A stretch of DNA of 8,036 nucleotides from Acidobacteriota bacterium (GTDB lineage Bacteria > Acidobacteriota > Vicinamibacteria > Vicinamibacterales > Fen-181): positions 1-8,036 of the forward strand of contig JAJXZZ010000129.1 of NCBI GenBank assembly GCA_021779795.1, read 5' to 3'. The notes below the pieces were generated by a model that ran no database searches, was not told where the DNA came from, and saw only the letters and a list, made by a program, of their open reading frames with translations. Below, one piece after another: positions 1-7,985 of the stretch. Both the position numbers and the translations under genes were made by a program. Position 1 is the stretch's first letter, and each line of letters opens with the position of its first letter.

Positions 1-1
1 C

Positions 2-1381
2 TGCGTCGCGTGCGGCGAGGCGGTGCTGACCGCCCCGCTAATCGAGCGGGCGGCGGCGATCTTCGCCGGGCAGGGGGCCGACGCCTGGTACGACCGGCCC
101 GTCGAGGAGCTGCTGCCCGAGGGGCTCGCGTGCCCGAAGTGCGGCGGGCGCACGTTCGAGCGCGAGCGCGACATCCTCGACGTCTGGTTCGACTCGGGGT
201 CGAGCCACGAGGCGGTGCTGGGCCTCACCGACGACCTGCCGTGGCCGGCCGATCTCTACATCGAGGGGTCGGACCAGTACCGCGGCTGGTTCCAGAGCTC
301 GCTGCTCGTCGGCCTCGGCACGCGCGACCGCGCGCCGTTCCGGTCGGTGGTCACGCACGGCTTCGTCGTGGACGAGCAGGGCCGCAAGATGTCGAAGTCG
401 GTCGGCAACACGATCGAGCCGCACGAGATCATCGGCAAGAGCGGCGCCGAGATCCTGCGGCTGTGGGCGGCGATGGTGGACTTCCGCGAGGAGATGCGCG
501 TCGGCCCCGAGATCCTGGCGCGCGTCGTCGAAGCCTACCTGAAGCTGCGCAACACGCTGCGGATCCTGGCGGCGAACCTGTACGACTTCACGCCCGAGAC
601 CGACGCGCTGCCGATCGAGCAGCTGCAGGAGATCGACCGCTTCGCGCTCTCGCGCTACGCGGCGGTCGCCGCGCGGGTGCTGAAGGCGTACGAGGAGTAC
701 GACTTCCCGGCGGTGCCGCAGGCGATCAACGGCCTCGTCACGGCCGACATCAGCGCGTTCTACGTGGACGTGTCGAAGGACCGGCTCTACACGCTGGCGC
801 CGGCGGCGCCGGGGCGGCGGTCGGCGCAGACGGCCATCTCCGTGATGGCCGACGGCCTGGCCCGGCTGCTCGCGCCGATCCTGCCGATGACGGCCGACGA
901 GCTGTGGGGCTTCCTGCCGGGCCGGCGCGACGACTCGGTGCACCTGGCCGACTTCCCGTCGGGCCTCGACCGGATGCTCGACCCCGAGCTGACGGACCGC
1001 TGGCAGCGGCTGATGCTGGTGCGCGACGCGGTCAACGTGGAGATCGAGCGGCTGCGCAAGGCGAAGACGGTCGGCAAGTCGCTCGAGGCCCGGGTGGAGC
1101 TGCGCGCGACGGGCGACCTGGCGGCGCTGCTCGAGCGGCACCGCGACGACCTGCCGACGCTGTTCATGACGTCGGAGGCGGAGGTCGGCGGCGCGCCGGT
1201 CGAGGGCGAGGGGGTCGCCTTCCGCGAGTCCGACACGAGCTGGGCGGCCATCCTGGTCTCGCGCGCCGGCGGCGTGCGCTGCGACCGGTGCTGGCGCTAC
1301 GTGCCCGAGGTGACGGCCGGCCCGGTGCGCCCGGGGCTGTGCCCGCGCTGCGAAGAGGCGCTGGCGGAGGCCCGCCTGTGA
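2..1381 (+). CDS. ileS: Isoleucyl-tRNA synthetase, C-terminal part (5' end outside window)
   Basis: Class I aminoacyl-tRNA synthetase that charges tRNA-Ile with isoleucine in the cytoplasm. The reading frame is already open at base 2, so about 459 codons are present, roughly the second half of a protein usually over 900 residues. The HIGH motif and most of the editing domain lie upstream of the window. Visible landmarks in order: two CxxC pairs (CVACGE at the start and CPKCGG) flanking a DAWYDRP segment, then DILDVWFDSGSSH, GSDQYRGWFQSS, and the signature KMSKS at 386-400, which binds ATP and the tRNA acceptor end. An anticodon-binding helical domain follows. The end is a C-x2-C-x16-C-x2-C zinc finger (CDRCWRY ... 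CPRCEEAL) typical of bacterial type-1, mupirocin-sensitive-type IleRS. The stop codon overlaps the lspA start. The first in-frame ATG/GTG-like codon at 23 is not a real start, because homology continues upstream of it. Identification is very secure. Confidence 0.97.
   Translation, partial: CVACGEAVLTAPLIERAAAIFAGQGADAWYDRPVEELLPEGLACPKCGGRTFERERDILDVWFDSGSSHEAVLGLTDDLPWPADLYIEGSDQYRGWFQSSLLVGLGTRDRAPFRSVVTHGFVVDEQGRKMSKSVGNTIEPHEIIGKSGAEILRLWAAMVDFREEMRVGPEILARVVEAYLKLRNTLRILAANLYDFTPETDALPIEQLQEIDRFALSRYAAVAARVLKAYEEYDFPAVPQAINGLVTADISAFYVDVSKDRLYTLAPAAPGRRSAQTAISVMADGLARLLAPILPMTADELWGFLPGRRDDSVHLADFPSGLDRMLDPELTDRWQRLMLVRDAVNVEIERLRKAKTVGKSLEARVELRATGDLAALLERHRDDLPTLFMTSEAEVGGAPVEGEGVAFRESDTSWAAILVSRAGGVRCDRCWRYVPEVTAGPVRPGLCPRCEEALAEARL
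1366..1370 (+). promoter_or_regulatory. Ribosome binding site of lspA inside ileS
   Basis: GGAGG lies 7 bases before a GTG at 1378-1380, inside the last codons of ileS. It fixes the GTG as the lspA start. The GTGA overlap with the ileS stop suggests translational coupling. Confidence 0.75.
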
Positions 1382-1875
1382 GGCGGCTCTCCGCCGGCAC
1401 GCTCGGCCTGGCCGGCGCCATCGTCGTGCTGGACCAGGTGACCAAGGCGCTCGTCCGCGCCTACCTGCCGCTGCACAGCAGCCGCACGATCATCCCGGGG
1501 CTGCTGGACCTGACGCACGTGCAGAACAGCGGCGCCGCGTTCGGGTTCCTGAACGCCGTCAGCTTTCCGCACAAGGCGGGGATCATCGCGCTCGTGTCCA
1601 CCGCGGCCCTGATGAGCATCGCGGTGTTCGCGGCGGGCCTGGCGCCGCACCAGCGGCTGGCCCGGCTGGGGCTGGCGCTGGTGCTGGGCGGCGCGGCGGG
1701 CAACCTGGTGGACCGGCTGACGGCCGGCGCGGTCGTGGACTTCGTGGACGTCTACTGGCGGGACTACCATTTCTGGGCGTTCAACGTGGCCGATTCGGCC
1801 ATCACGGTCGGCGTGATCGGGATGCTGCTCGACATGCTCGGCGTCGGCAACCATCCCCGGCCGACCGGGACGTGA
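1378..1875 (+). CDS. lspA: Lipoprotein signal peptidase (signal peptidase II)
   Basis: Inner-membrane aspartyl protease that cleaves the signal peptide of prolipoproteins after the lipobox cysteine has been lipidated. The product is 165 residues, normal for the family. The GTG start at 1378 was chosen because it has a GGAGG seven bases upstream, overlaps the ileS stop as GTGA, and gives a first hydrophobic helix (about residues 7-18) immediately before the conserved DQVTK (19-23). Other family motifs are HVQNSGAAFGFL (47-58), GGAAGNLVDR (104-113), VVDF with catalytic Asp121, and FNVADS with catalytic Asp139. By alignment these two aspartates correspond to Asp124 and Asp143 of the Pseudomonas aeruginosa enzyme. 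Four hydrophobic segments are visible, at about 7-18, 67-87, 97-110 and 141-154. It is co-transcribed with ileS by position, an arrangement also seen in E. coli and close to that in Bacillus. A longer reading frame runs upstream in the same frame through ileS, but it is an out-of-frame shadow of ileS. Confidence 0.95.
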   Translation: MRRLSAGTLGLAGAIVVLDQVTKALVRAYLPLHSSRTIIPGLLDLTHVQNSGAAFGFLNAVSFPHKAGIIALVSTAALMSIAVFAAGLAPHQRLARLGLALVLGGAAGNLVDRLTAGAVVDFVDVYWRDYHFWAFNVADSAITVGVIGMLLDMLGVGNHPRPTGT

Positions 1876-1917
1876 TCGGGGCGGTCTCCACACCTTCACA
1901 CGAGGATCGACCCGGCG

Positions 1918-2862
1918 ATGGAACGACACGAGTTCACCGTCGACGCCGACAGCGCGGGCCTGCGGCTCGACGTCTATCTCGCCGGCCTGCTGCCGCAGCA
2001 CTCCCGGTCGCAGCTGCAGCGGATCATCAAGGACGGGGCGGCGGCGGTGGCCGGCCGCCCGGCCCGGCCCAACTCCACGCTCAAGGCCGGCGATCTCGTC
2101 ACCATCGACATCCCTGACGCGGCGCCTGCCACGCCCGCGGCGCAGGACCTCGACCTGCCGGTCGTCTACCAGGACGCCGACGTGATCGTCGTGGACAAGC
2201 CGGCGGGGATGGTCGTCCACCCGGCGGCCGGCCACGCGGAGGGCACGCTGGTCAACGCGCTCCTCTTCCACGCCGACAACCTGAGCGGCGTCGGCGGCGA
2301 GCAGCGGCCCGGCATCGTGCACCGCCTCGACCGGGGGACGTCGGGCCTGATGGTGGTGGCCAAGAACGACGCGGCGCACCGCGAGCTGGCCCGCCAGTTC
2401 CACGACCGCGAGGTGGAGAAGGAATACGTCGCGCTCGCCTGGGGCGAGGTGCACGCGGGGCGCCGCATCGACCTGCCGGTGGGGCGCGACCCGGTGCACC
2501 GCGAGAAGATGTCCACGCGGGCCCGGCGATCGCGGACGGCCGTGACGCGCATCACGGCGGCCCGCGAGATGCGCGGCGTGACGCTGCTCCACGTGGCGAT
2601 CGCGACCGGCCGCACGCACCAGATCCGCGTCCACCTGAGCGCCATCGGCCACCCGATCGTCGGCGACGCCACCTACGGCGGCGTCCGCCACCGGATGCCG
2701 GGGGCGCTGCGCGCCGTCGAGCGGCTCGAGCGGCCGTTCCTCCACGCCGCGCGCATCGCCTTCACGCACCCCCGCGAAGGCACGCGGATGGAGTTCACCA
2801 GCCCGCTGCCGGACGACCTGCAGGGAATCCTGGACGAGATCATGGAGAGGGAAGAGCCCTGA
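1918..2862 (+). CDS. rluD: RluA/RluD-family 23S rRNA pseudouridine synthase
   Basis: Isomerises uridines in large-subunit rRNA to pseudouridine; RluD of E. coli acts on helix 69. The protein has 314 residues, typical for the family. Residues about 15-65 form an S4-type RNA-binding domain (GLRLDVYLAGLLPQHSRSQL ... LKAGDLVTI). The catalytic domain follows: YQDADVIVVDKPAGMVVHP (84-102), then HRLDRGTSG (135-143) with catalytic Asp138, then TGRTHQIRVHL (230-240) and HPIVGDATYG. The ATG at 1918 is preceded by a modest GAGGA at 1902-1906, about 11 bases away. It begins 42 bases after lspA on the same strand, as B. subtilis ylyB follows lspA, so one transcript with ileS-lspA is likely. The exact target uridines cannot be read from sequence; the subfamily name RluD rests on the N-terminal S4 domain and the neighbourhood. 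The 3' end faces the convergent Nudix gene across a repeat-filled gap. Confidence 0.9.
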   Translation: MERHEFTVDADSAGLRLDVYLAGLLPQHSRSQLQRIIKDGAAAVAGRPARPNSTLKAGDLVTIDIPDAAPATPAAQDLDLPVVYQDADVIVVDKPAGMVVHPAAGHAEGTLVNALLFHADNLSGVGGEQRPGIVHRLDRGTSGLMVVAKNDAAHRELARQFHDREVEKEYVALAWGEVHAGRRIDLPVGRDPVHREKMSTRARRSRTAVTRITAAREMRGVTLLHVAIATGRTHQIRVHLSAIGHPIVGDATYGGVRHRMPGALRAVERLERPFLHAARIAFTHPREGTRMEFTSPLPDDLQGILDEIMEREEP

Positions 2863-2876
2863 ATCTTGAGATCGTG

Positions 2877-2939
2877 CGAAGTACGAAGTACGAAGTAGGA
2901 AGTAGGAAGTAGGAAGTAGTGGCTGGTGGCTAGTGTGTC
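2877..2939. repeat. Left heptamer tandem array (nine units in register)
   Basis: Six clean 7-base units run from 2877 to 2918: three CGAAGTA then three GGAAGTA. Three further units keep the same register but have a different sequence: GTGGCTG, GTGGCTA and GTGTGTC (2919-2939). The array starts 15 bases after the rluD stop. Its first 42 bases are the reverse complement, or near complement, of the array at 2984-3025. The organisation resembles the short tandemly repeated repetitive (STRR) heptamers of filamentous cyanobacteria, but the unit differs and no relation is claimed. It is not plausible as coding sequence. Confidence 0.9.
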
Positions 2940-2976
2940 ACCTTGTCGCGCGACAGCGGGTCAGCTATCCCTCCGG

Positions 2977-3025
2977 CACTTCGTACTTCGTACTTCGTAC
3001 TTCTTACTTCGTACTTCGTACTTCG
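2977..3025. repeat. Right heptamer tandem array, inverted relative to the left one
   Basis: Seven 7-base units: CACTTCG, TACTTCG twice, TACTTCT, then TACTTCG three times. TACTTCG is the exact reverse complement of CGAAGTA at 2877. The last three units can pair perfectly with 2877-2897 over 21 base pairs. TACTTCT (2998-3004) can pair with the GGAAGTA at 2898-2904 if a G-U pair is allowed, and the next two units pair with single mismatches. The result is a possible stem of about 42 bases per arm around a spacer of about 65 bases. Confidence 0.9.
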
Positions 3026-3072
3026 CCCGATCGCCCGATGGCCCGATGGCCCGATGGCCCGTTCGCCCGTCG
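3026..3072. repeat. Octamer tandem array next to the Nudix stop codon
   Basis: Directly continues the heptamer array with 8-base units: CCCGATCG, three CCCGATGG, CCCGTTCG and a 7-base remnant CCCGTCG. It ends one base before the stop codon of the Nudix gene (3074-3076), so it forms the start of that gene's 3' untranslated region on the minus strand. No function is known to me. Confidence 0.88.
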
Positions 3073-3073
3073 C

Positions 3074-3616
3074 TCACCGCCCCCCAACCATCGCCATTCC
3101 GGCCACCGTCTTGAGATCGACGATCTCTCCGCTCGCGATCATGGCGCGGACCTCGTCGAGCGCGAAGGTCCGCGCCCGGATGTCCTCGTCCTCGTCGGGG
3201 GCGGCGGCGGGGCGGCCGGCCGGCGGGGCCAGCCCGGTCAGCCTGAAGTAGTTCATCTGCTCGTCGCAGTAGCCGGGCGTCGGGTAGAACGCGCCGAGAT
3301 ACTCGGCCCGGGCGGCCGCCAGTCCGGTCTCCTCCTCGCACTCGCGCACGGCCCCCTCGGCCGGGTCCTCGCCCGGCTCGAGCGTGCCGGCCGCCAGCTC
3401 CCAGACCCAGCGGTCGATCGCGTAGCGGTACTGCTTCACCAGGATGACGTGGTCCGCGTCCGGCATCGGCAGCAGCACCACCGATCCCGGGTGGCGCACG
3501 ATCTCCATCGTGGCCTCGGTCCCTTTCGGCAGCCGCACGCGGTCGCGCTCGACGGTGAAGATGCGCCCGCGGTAGATCTGCTCGTGTGCCAGCCTCGTCG
3601 CCCGCGTCTCGGCCAC
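3074..3616 (-). CDS. Nudix hydrolase, ADP-ribose pyrophosphatase type
   Basis: Hydrolyses nucleoside diphosphates linked to another moiety, most likely ADP-ribose or a similar nucleotide sugar to AMP plus a sugar phosphate. The 180-residue length suits the NudF-like family. The complete Nudix signature G-x5-E-x7-REUxEExGU spans residues 77-99 (GTLEPGE ... RECEEETGL) and binds the metal ions. Upstream are the family segments QIYRGRIFTVERDRV (13-27) and the VKQYRYAIDRWVWELAAG strand (60-77). Downstream, FYPTPGYCDEQMNYF (110-124) matches the ADP-ribose pyrophosphatase group. An Asp/Glu-rich stretch (DEDEDI, 141-146) and a C-terminal helix with EIVDLKTVAGM follow. The start is a GTG at 3616, chosen because AAGGCGAGGG lies just upstream and the homology begins there. 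It follows the HDAC-like gene by 13 bases and is probably the last gene of the lon operon. The substrate is inferred from family only. Confidence 0.88.
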   Translation of the reverse strand: MAETRATRLAHEQIYRGRIFTVERDRVRLPKGTEATMEIVRHPGSVVLLPMPDADHVILVKQYRYAIDRWVWELAAGTLEPGEDPAEGAVRECEEETGLAAARAEYLGAFYPTPGYCDEQMNYFRLTGLAPPAGRPAAAPDEDEDIRARTFALDEVRAMIASGEIVDLKTVAGMAMVGGR

Positions 3617-3620
3617 GCTG

Positions 3621-3630
3621 CCCTCGCCTT
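3621..3630 (-). promoter_or_regulatory. Ribosome binding site of the Nudix gene
   Basis: On the minus strand AAGGCGAGGG precedes the GTG start at 3614-3616. GAGGG lies 4 bases and AAGG 10 bases from it. The site touches the stop codon of the upstream gene (3630-3632), so translation is probably coupled. It supports GTG as the start. Confidence 0.55.
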
Positions 3631-4592
3631 CATGCCGCGAACGCGGCGATCGCCTCCTCGACGGTCGCCGCGTGGATGTCCACGGTGTCCTCGACCAGCC
3701 TGGCGTAGCCGCCGGCGAGCGTCACCACGACCGGCAGGTCCAGCTCGCGCGCCGCGGCGAACACCAGGGCGTCGCGGCGCCGCAGCCCCTGCTTGGTCAG
3801 GCCGAGGCCGCCGAGCCGGTCCTGCTCGAACGGGTCGGCACCCGCCAGGTAGAACACCAGGTCGGGGCCCGACGCCAGGACGCGCGGCAGCGCGCCGCCG
3901 AGCTGCCGCAGGTACGTCTCGTCGTCCGCGTCGTCGGGCAGCGCGACGTCGAGCGAGCCTGCCGGCTTGAACGCCGGGTAGTTGTGCTCCTGGTGGATCG
4001 AGAAGGTGAAGACGCGGCGGTCGCCGGCGAAGATGAACGCGGTGCCGTTCCCCTGATGCACGTCGCAGTCCACGATCGCCACGCGCGAGACGGCGCGGTC
4101 GCGCTGGAGCACGCGGATGGCGACGGCCACGTCGTTGAACATGCAGAAGCCCTCGCCGTGGTCCTCGCAGGCGTGGTGGAACCCGCCGCCCAGGTGGAGG
4201 CCCAGGCGGCGCGTCGGGCGGTGCGCGCCCGGGTCGGGGCCGGGATGGTCCACGACGTCGGGCGGGTGCGCGAGGCCGAGGGCCAGCCGCGCGGCGAGGA
4301 GGGTGCCGCCGCACATCAGGCGGAACCCCTCGACGGCCGCCGGCGTCGGCGTCAGCTCGAGCAGCGCCTGCTCCGCGAGGCCCATCGTGCCGCGGCGCAG
4401 CTTGTCGAGATAGTCGTCGGTGTGCACGAGGGCCAGGTCGTCCCACGAGGCGGGCGGCGGCTCGATGAAGTCCGAGGGGGCGGCCAGGCGGCGCGCGACG
4501 AGCGTCTCGCGCAGGCGCGGGTACTTGGCGGTCGGGAAGACGTGCGCGCCCAGGTCGATCTGGTAGCGGGGCGAGTAGACAATCGCCGCCAT
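3630..4592 (-). CDS. HDAC-fold deacetylase, class IV (HDAC11)-like
   Basis: Zinc-dependent amidohydrolase of the arginase/deacetylase fold, removing acetyl or longer acyl groups from lysine side chains or polyamines; the true substrate is unknown. It has 320 residues. Visible motifs: GGGFHHA (135-141) with the His139-His140 dyad, HGEGFCMFND (145-154), DCDVHQGNGTA (175-185) with zinc ligands Asp177 and His179, AGADPFEQDRLGGL (250-263) with third ligand Asp253, and AGGYAR (293-298) with the likely catalytic Tyr296. All the active-site residues are present. The HQGNG form, instead of HHGDG, and the DRLGGL segment match class IV HDAC11-like proteins. An unusual stretch of about 21 residues, rich in Pro, His and Asp (about 107-128), is inserted before GGGFHHA. 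The ATG start has AGGCGG nine bases upstream, overlapping the lon stop. It sits 13 bases after lon and 13 bases before the Nudix gene, so the three are very likely co-transcribed. Confidence 0.9.
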   Translation of the reverse strand: MAAIVYSPRYQIDLGAHVFPTAKYPRLRETLVARRLAAPSDFIEPPPASWDDLALVHTDDYLDKLRRGTMGLAEQALLELTPTPAAVEGFRLMCGGTLLAARLALGLAHPPDVVDHPGPDPGAHRPTRRLGLHLGGGFHHACEDHGEGFCMFNDVAVAIRVLQRDRAVSRVAIVDCDVHQGNGTAFIFAGDRRVFTFSIHQEHNYPAFKPAGSLDVALPDDADDETYLRQLGGALPRVLASGPDLVFYLAGADPFEQDRLGGLGLTKQGLRRRDALVFAAARELDLPVVVTLAGGYARLVEDTVDIHAATVEEAIAAFAA

Positions 4593-4605
4593 CCTGGCCT
4601 GCCGC

Positions 4606-7053
<2,448 letters not shown>

Positions 7054-7062
7054 CGCGAGCTA

Positions 7063-7066
7063 CTCC
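7063..7066 (-). promoter_or_regulatory. Ribosome binding site of lon
   Basis: GGAG on the minus strand, nine bases before the ATG of lon. It lies just downstream, in the transcript direction, of the hairpin group at 7075-7133, so folding there could affect its access. Confidence 0.6.
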
Positions 7067-7074
7067 GTCGAAGG

Positions 7075-7133
7075 CCGGGCCGCTGCCCGGCGTCGCCCGG
7101 GCGGGCGGGAACGATCGGCGCTCCCGGCCCGCC
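7075..7133 (-). promoter_or_regulatory. Cluster of competing GC-rich hairpins between dksA and lon
   Basis: In transcript order on the minus strand there are three stems. The first pairs 7122-7133 with 7100-7110 (11 pairs, one bulge, 11-base loop). The second pairs CCGGGC/GCCCGG at 7097-7102 with 7085-7090. The third pairs the same 7085-7090 segment with 7075-7080 around a 4-base loop. The second stem shares bases with both others, so the first and third can coexist while the second excludes them. No T-run follows, so a classical rho-independent terminator is not supported. It could be an attenuator, a transcript-processing site or only a by-product of high GC. Confidence 0.4.
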
Positions 7134-7147
7134 ACCAGGCCTGGCAA

Positions 7148-7600
7148 TCAATTGGAGAGATCGAAGAACAGCCCCGACGAGGACTGGCGCTGCGCGGCGA
7201 GACGCTCGCGCCGCTGGGCAGCCTCGCGCGCCTCCTCGCACTCGCGGCAGCGGACCGCGAACGGGAGGGCCCGCAGGCGCTGGGGCGCGATCTCCTCGCC
7301 GCACTCGAAGCAGTTGCCGTAGGCCCCTTCCTCGAGACGGTTGAGCGCTTCGTTGATCTTGTTGAGCGTCTCCGACTTCATCTGGATCAGCGCAAACTCG
7401 ATGTCCTCCTGGATCCCGGCCTCGGAACTCTCGCCCTGGTCGAACACGTTGCTCATCTTGCCCGATTCGTTCTCGGTGCGGACGTCGCGAATCTTGTCGT
7501 GCAGCTGGCTGACGATTTCGCGCTTGCGATCCTCGAGCATCTGCTTGAGGGTGTTGTAACGCTCGGTATTCATCTTGGTCTTCTTCAAGGTCGTTGCCAT
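7148..7600 (-). CDS. TraR/DksA-family C4 zinc-finger transcriptional regulator
   Basis: Small protein expected to bind the RNA polymerase secondary channel, where DksA acts with ppGpp on promoter activity. It has 150 residues, close to E. coli DksA (151). The N-terminal two-thirds is charged and helical, fitting the coiled coil (about 11-92). The zinc finger has Cys97, Cys100, Cys118 and Cys121 in a C-x2-C-x17-C-x2-C pattern (NCFECGEEIAPQRLRALPF, AVRCRECEEARE). Counting back from the first cysteine, the coiled-coil tip positions equivalent to E. coli Asp71 and Asp74 are Asp54 and Glu57 (VFDQGESSEAG). The tip is therefore DxxE and not DxxD. The start ATG at 7600 is supported by a long purine-rich ribosome binding site ten bases upstream; a second ATG at codon 10 is possible but lacks such a site. 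The related ylyA gene of B. subtilis lies between ileS and lspA; here the gene is about 5 kb away, upstream of lon. True DksA function is not proven, so no symbol is given. Confidence 0.88.
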   Translation of the reverse strand: MATTLKKTKMNTERYNTLKQMLEDRKREIVSQLHDKIRDVRTENESGKMSNVFDQGESSEAGIQEDIEFALIQMKSETLNKINEALNRLEEGAYGNCFECGEEIAPQRLRALPFAVRCRECEEAREAAQRRERLAAQRQSSSGLFFDLSN

Positions 7601-7610
7601 GGTGCTGACG

Positions 7611-7620
7611 CTCCTTCCTT
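7611..7620 (-). promoter_or_regulatory. Strong ribosome binding site of the dksA-like gene
   Basis: On the minus strand AAGGAAGGAG lies ten bases before the ATG at 7598-7600. Its near-ideal and repeated Shine-Dalgarno sequence points to high translation and supports the first ATG over the one at codon 10. Confidence 0.7.
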
Positions 7621-7651
7621 CCTGCCGCGTCGGCCCGTTTTCGAGGGCGTT

Positions 7652-7681
7652 ATGTTAGCACGACGCACCATGCAAAGAAAC
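7652..7681 (-). promoter_or_regulatory. Putative extended -10 promoter for dksA-lon operon
   Basis: On the minus strand TGCTAACAT gives a TGn extension directly before a TAACAT -10 box (7652-7657). Only a weak T-rich -35 (TTTCTT, 7675-7680) is present at 17 bases. The predicted transcript start near 7645 leaves a leader of about 45 bases before the ATG. It is one of the few AT-rich spots in this GC-rich window. Typical housekeeping sigma-factor recognition is assumed. Confidence 0.4.
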
Positions 7682-7985
7682 TGCCATTTTGCGCGTGCCT
7701 GACTTTTCGTCCGAATTCCGGCCGTTCCGGCCAGTTGCCATATCGGGTCACCGCTCGGCTGCGCCGACCCGTGTAAGAATTCCACTGCCCGGCAGCCCAT
7801 CCTCGCTCATAAACCGCGATATGACGGGACTTGGCCCACTCTTGCCGCCCCGCCGGTCATCGCGCGATGGGCCGTCCGTCCATCGATGCTCATTTAGACG
7901 CCGGCTCCGGAAATACGGTTCGTCGGCAGCAGAGTTTTCTCAGTGTCATCGGGAGGGGACAGGGAGACAGGACGGTCGGCGGCGG
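7682..7985. other. Intergenic stretch with no recognised gene
   Basis: No convincing coding region was found. An ATG at 7821 opens a plus-strand frame to the window edge, but the product is Arg/Ser/Gly-rich, runs into the heptamer repeat and lacks a convincing ribosome binding site. Visible structure: a tandem 9-mer (7716-7733), a weak hairpin with arms CGGGTC (7744-7749) and GACCCG (7766-7771), a 12-base palindrome (7858-7869), an 8-base palindrome (7881-7888), and a purine-rich G-run segment (7950-7972). No tRNA, known riboswitch or T-tailed terminator was seen. Confidence 0.6.
7716..7733. repeat. Tandem 9-mer upstream of the dksA promoter
   Basis: TTCCGGCCG followed immediately by TTCCGGCCA. 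It lies about 35 bases upstream of the putative -35 region of the dksA-like gene, so it could be a regulator site. It is short and GC-rich, so chance is possible. Confidence 0.4.

Noticed and set aside
10..1377. Plus-strand frame extending lspA upstream through ileS, looking like a 621-residue fusion
   Set aside because: The upstream part is out of frame with the true IleRS and is Arg/Ala/Gly-rich noise. lspA has its own GTG start and ribosome binding site at 1366-1380.
1297..2769. Minus-strand open frame of 490 codons opposite lspA and rluD
   Set aside because: It is a shadow of two clear genes, with a compositionally biased product and no motif.
2944..2955. 12-base palindrome TGTCGCGCGACA in the loop between the inverted arrays
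   Set aside because: One or two such palindromes are expected by chance in a GC-rich window of this size. It could add a small hairpin in the loop but does not support a separate claim.
2864..3119. Repeated 11-mer TCTTGAGATCG at 2864-2874 and 3109-3119, possible target-site duplication around the repeat element
   Set aside because: The right copy lies inside the Nudix coding region and does not flank the arrays. Several 11-base matches are expected by chance in 8 kb.
2926..3251. Plus-strand frames across the repeat with a recurring LRTSYFV peptide
   Set aside because: The peptide periodicity is a direct translation of the 7-base DNA repeat (three units give seven residues), and the frames run on antisense to the Nudix gene. 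Not a protein-coding gene.
7744..7771. Hairpin with arms CGGGTC/GACCCG as a possible terminator
   Set aside because: Only six pairs with a large loop and no T-run on either strand.
7585..7800. Minus-strand frame of 71 codons overlapping the dksA promoter and start
   Set aside because: It overlaps the start of the dksA-like gene in another frame, has no clear ribosome binding site and shows no recognisable motif.
7950..7972. Possible G-quadruplex in a purine-rich stretch
   Set aside because: Only three runs of three or more G plus one GG, so the standard pattern of four G-tracts is not met.
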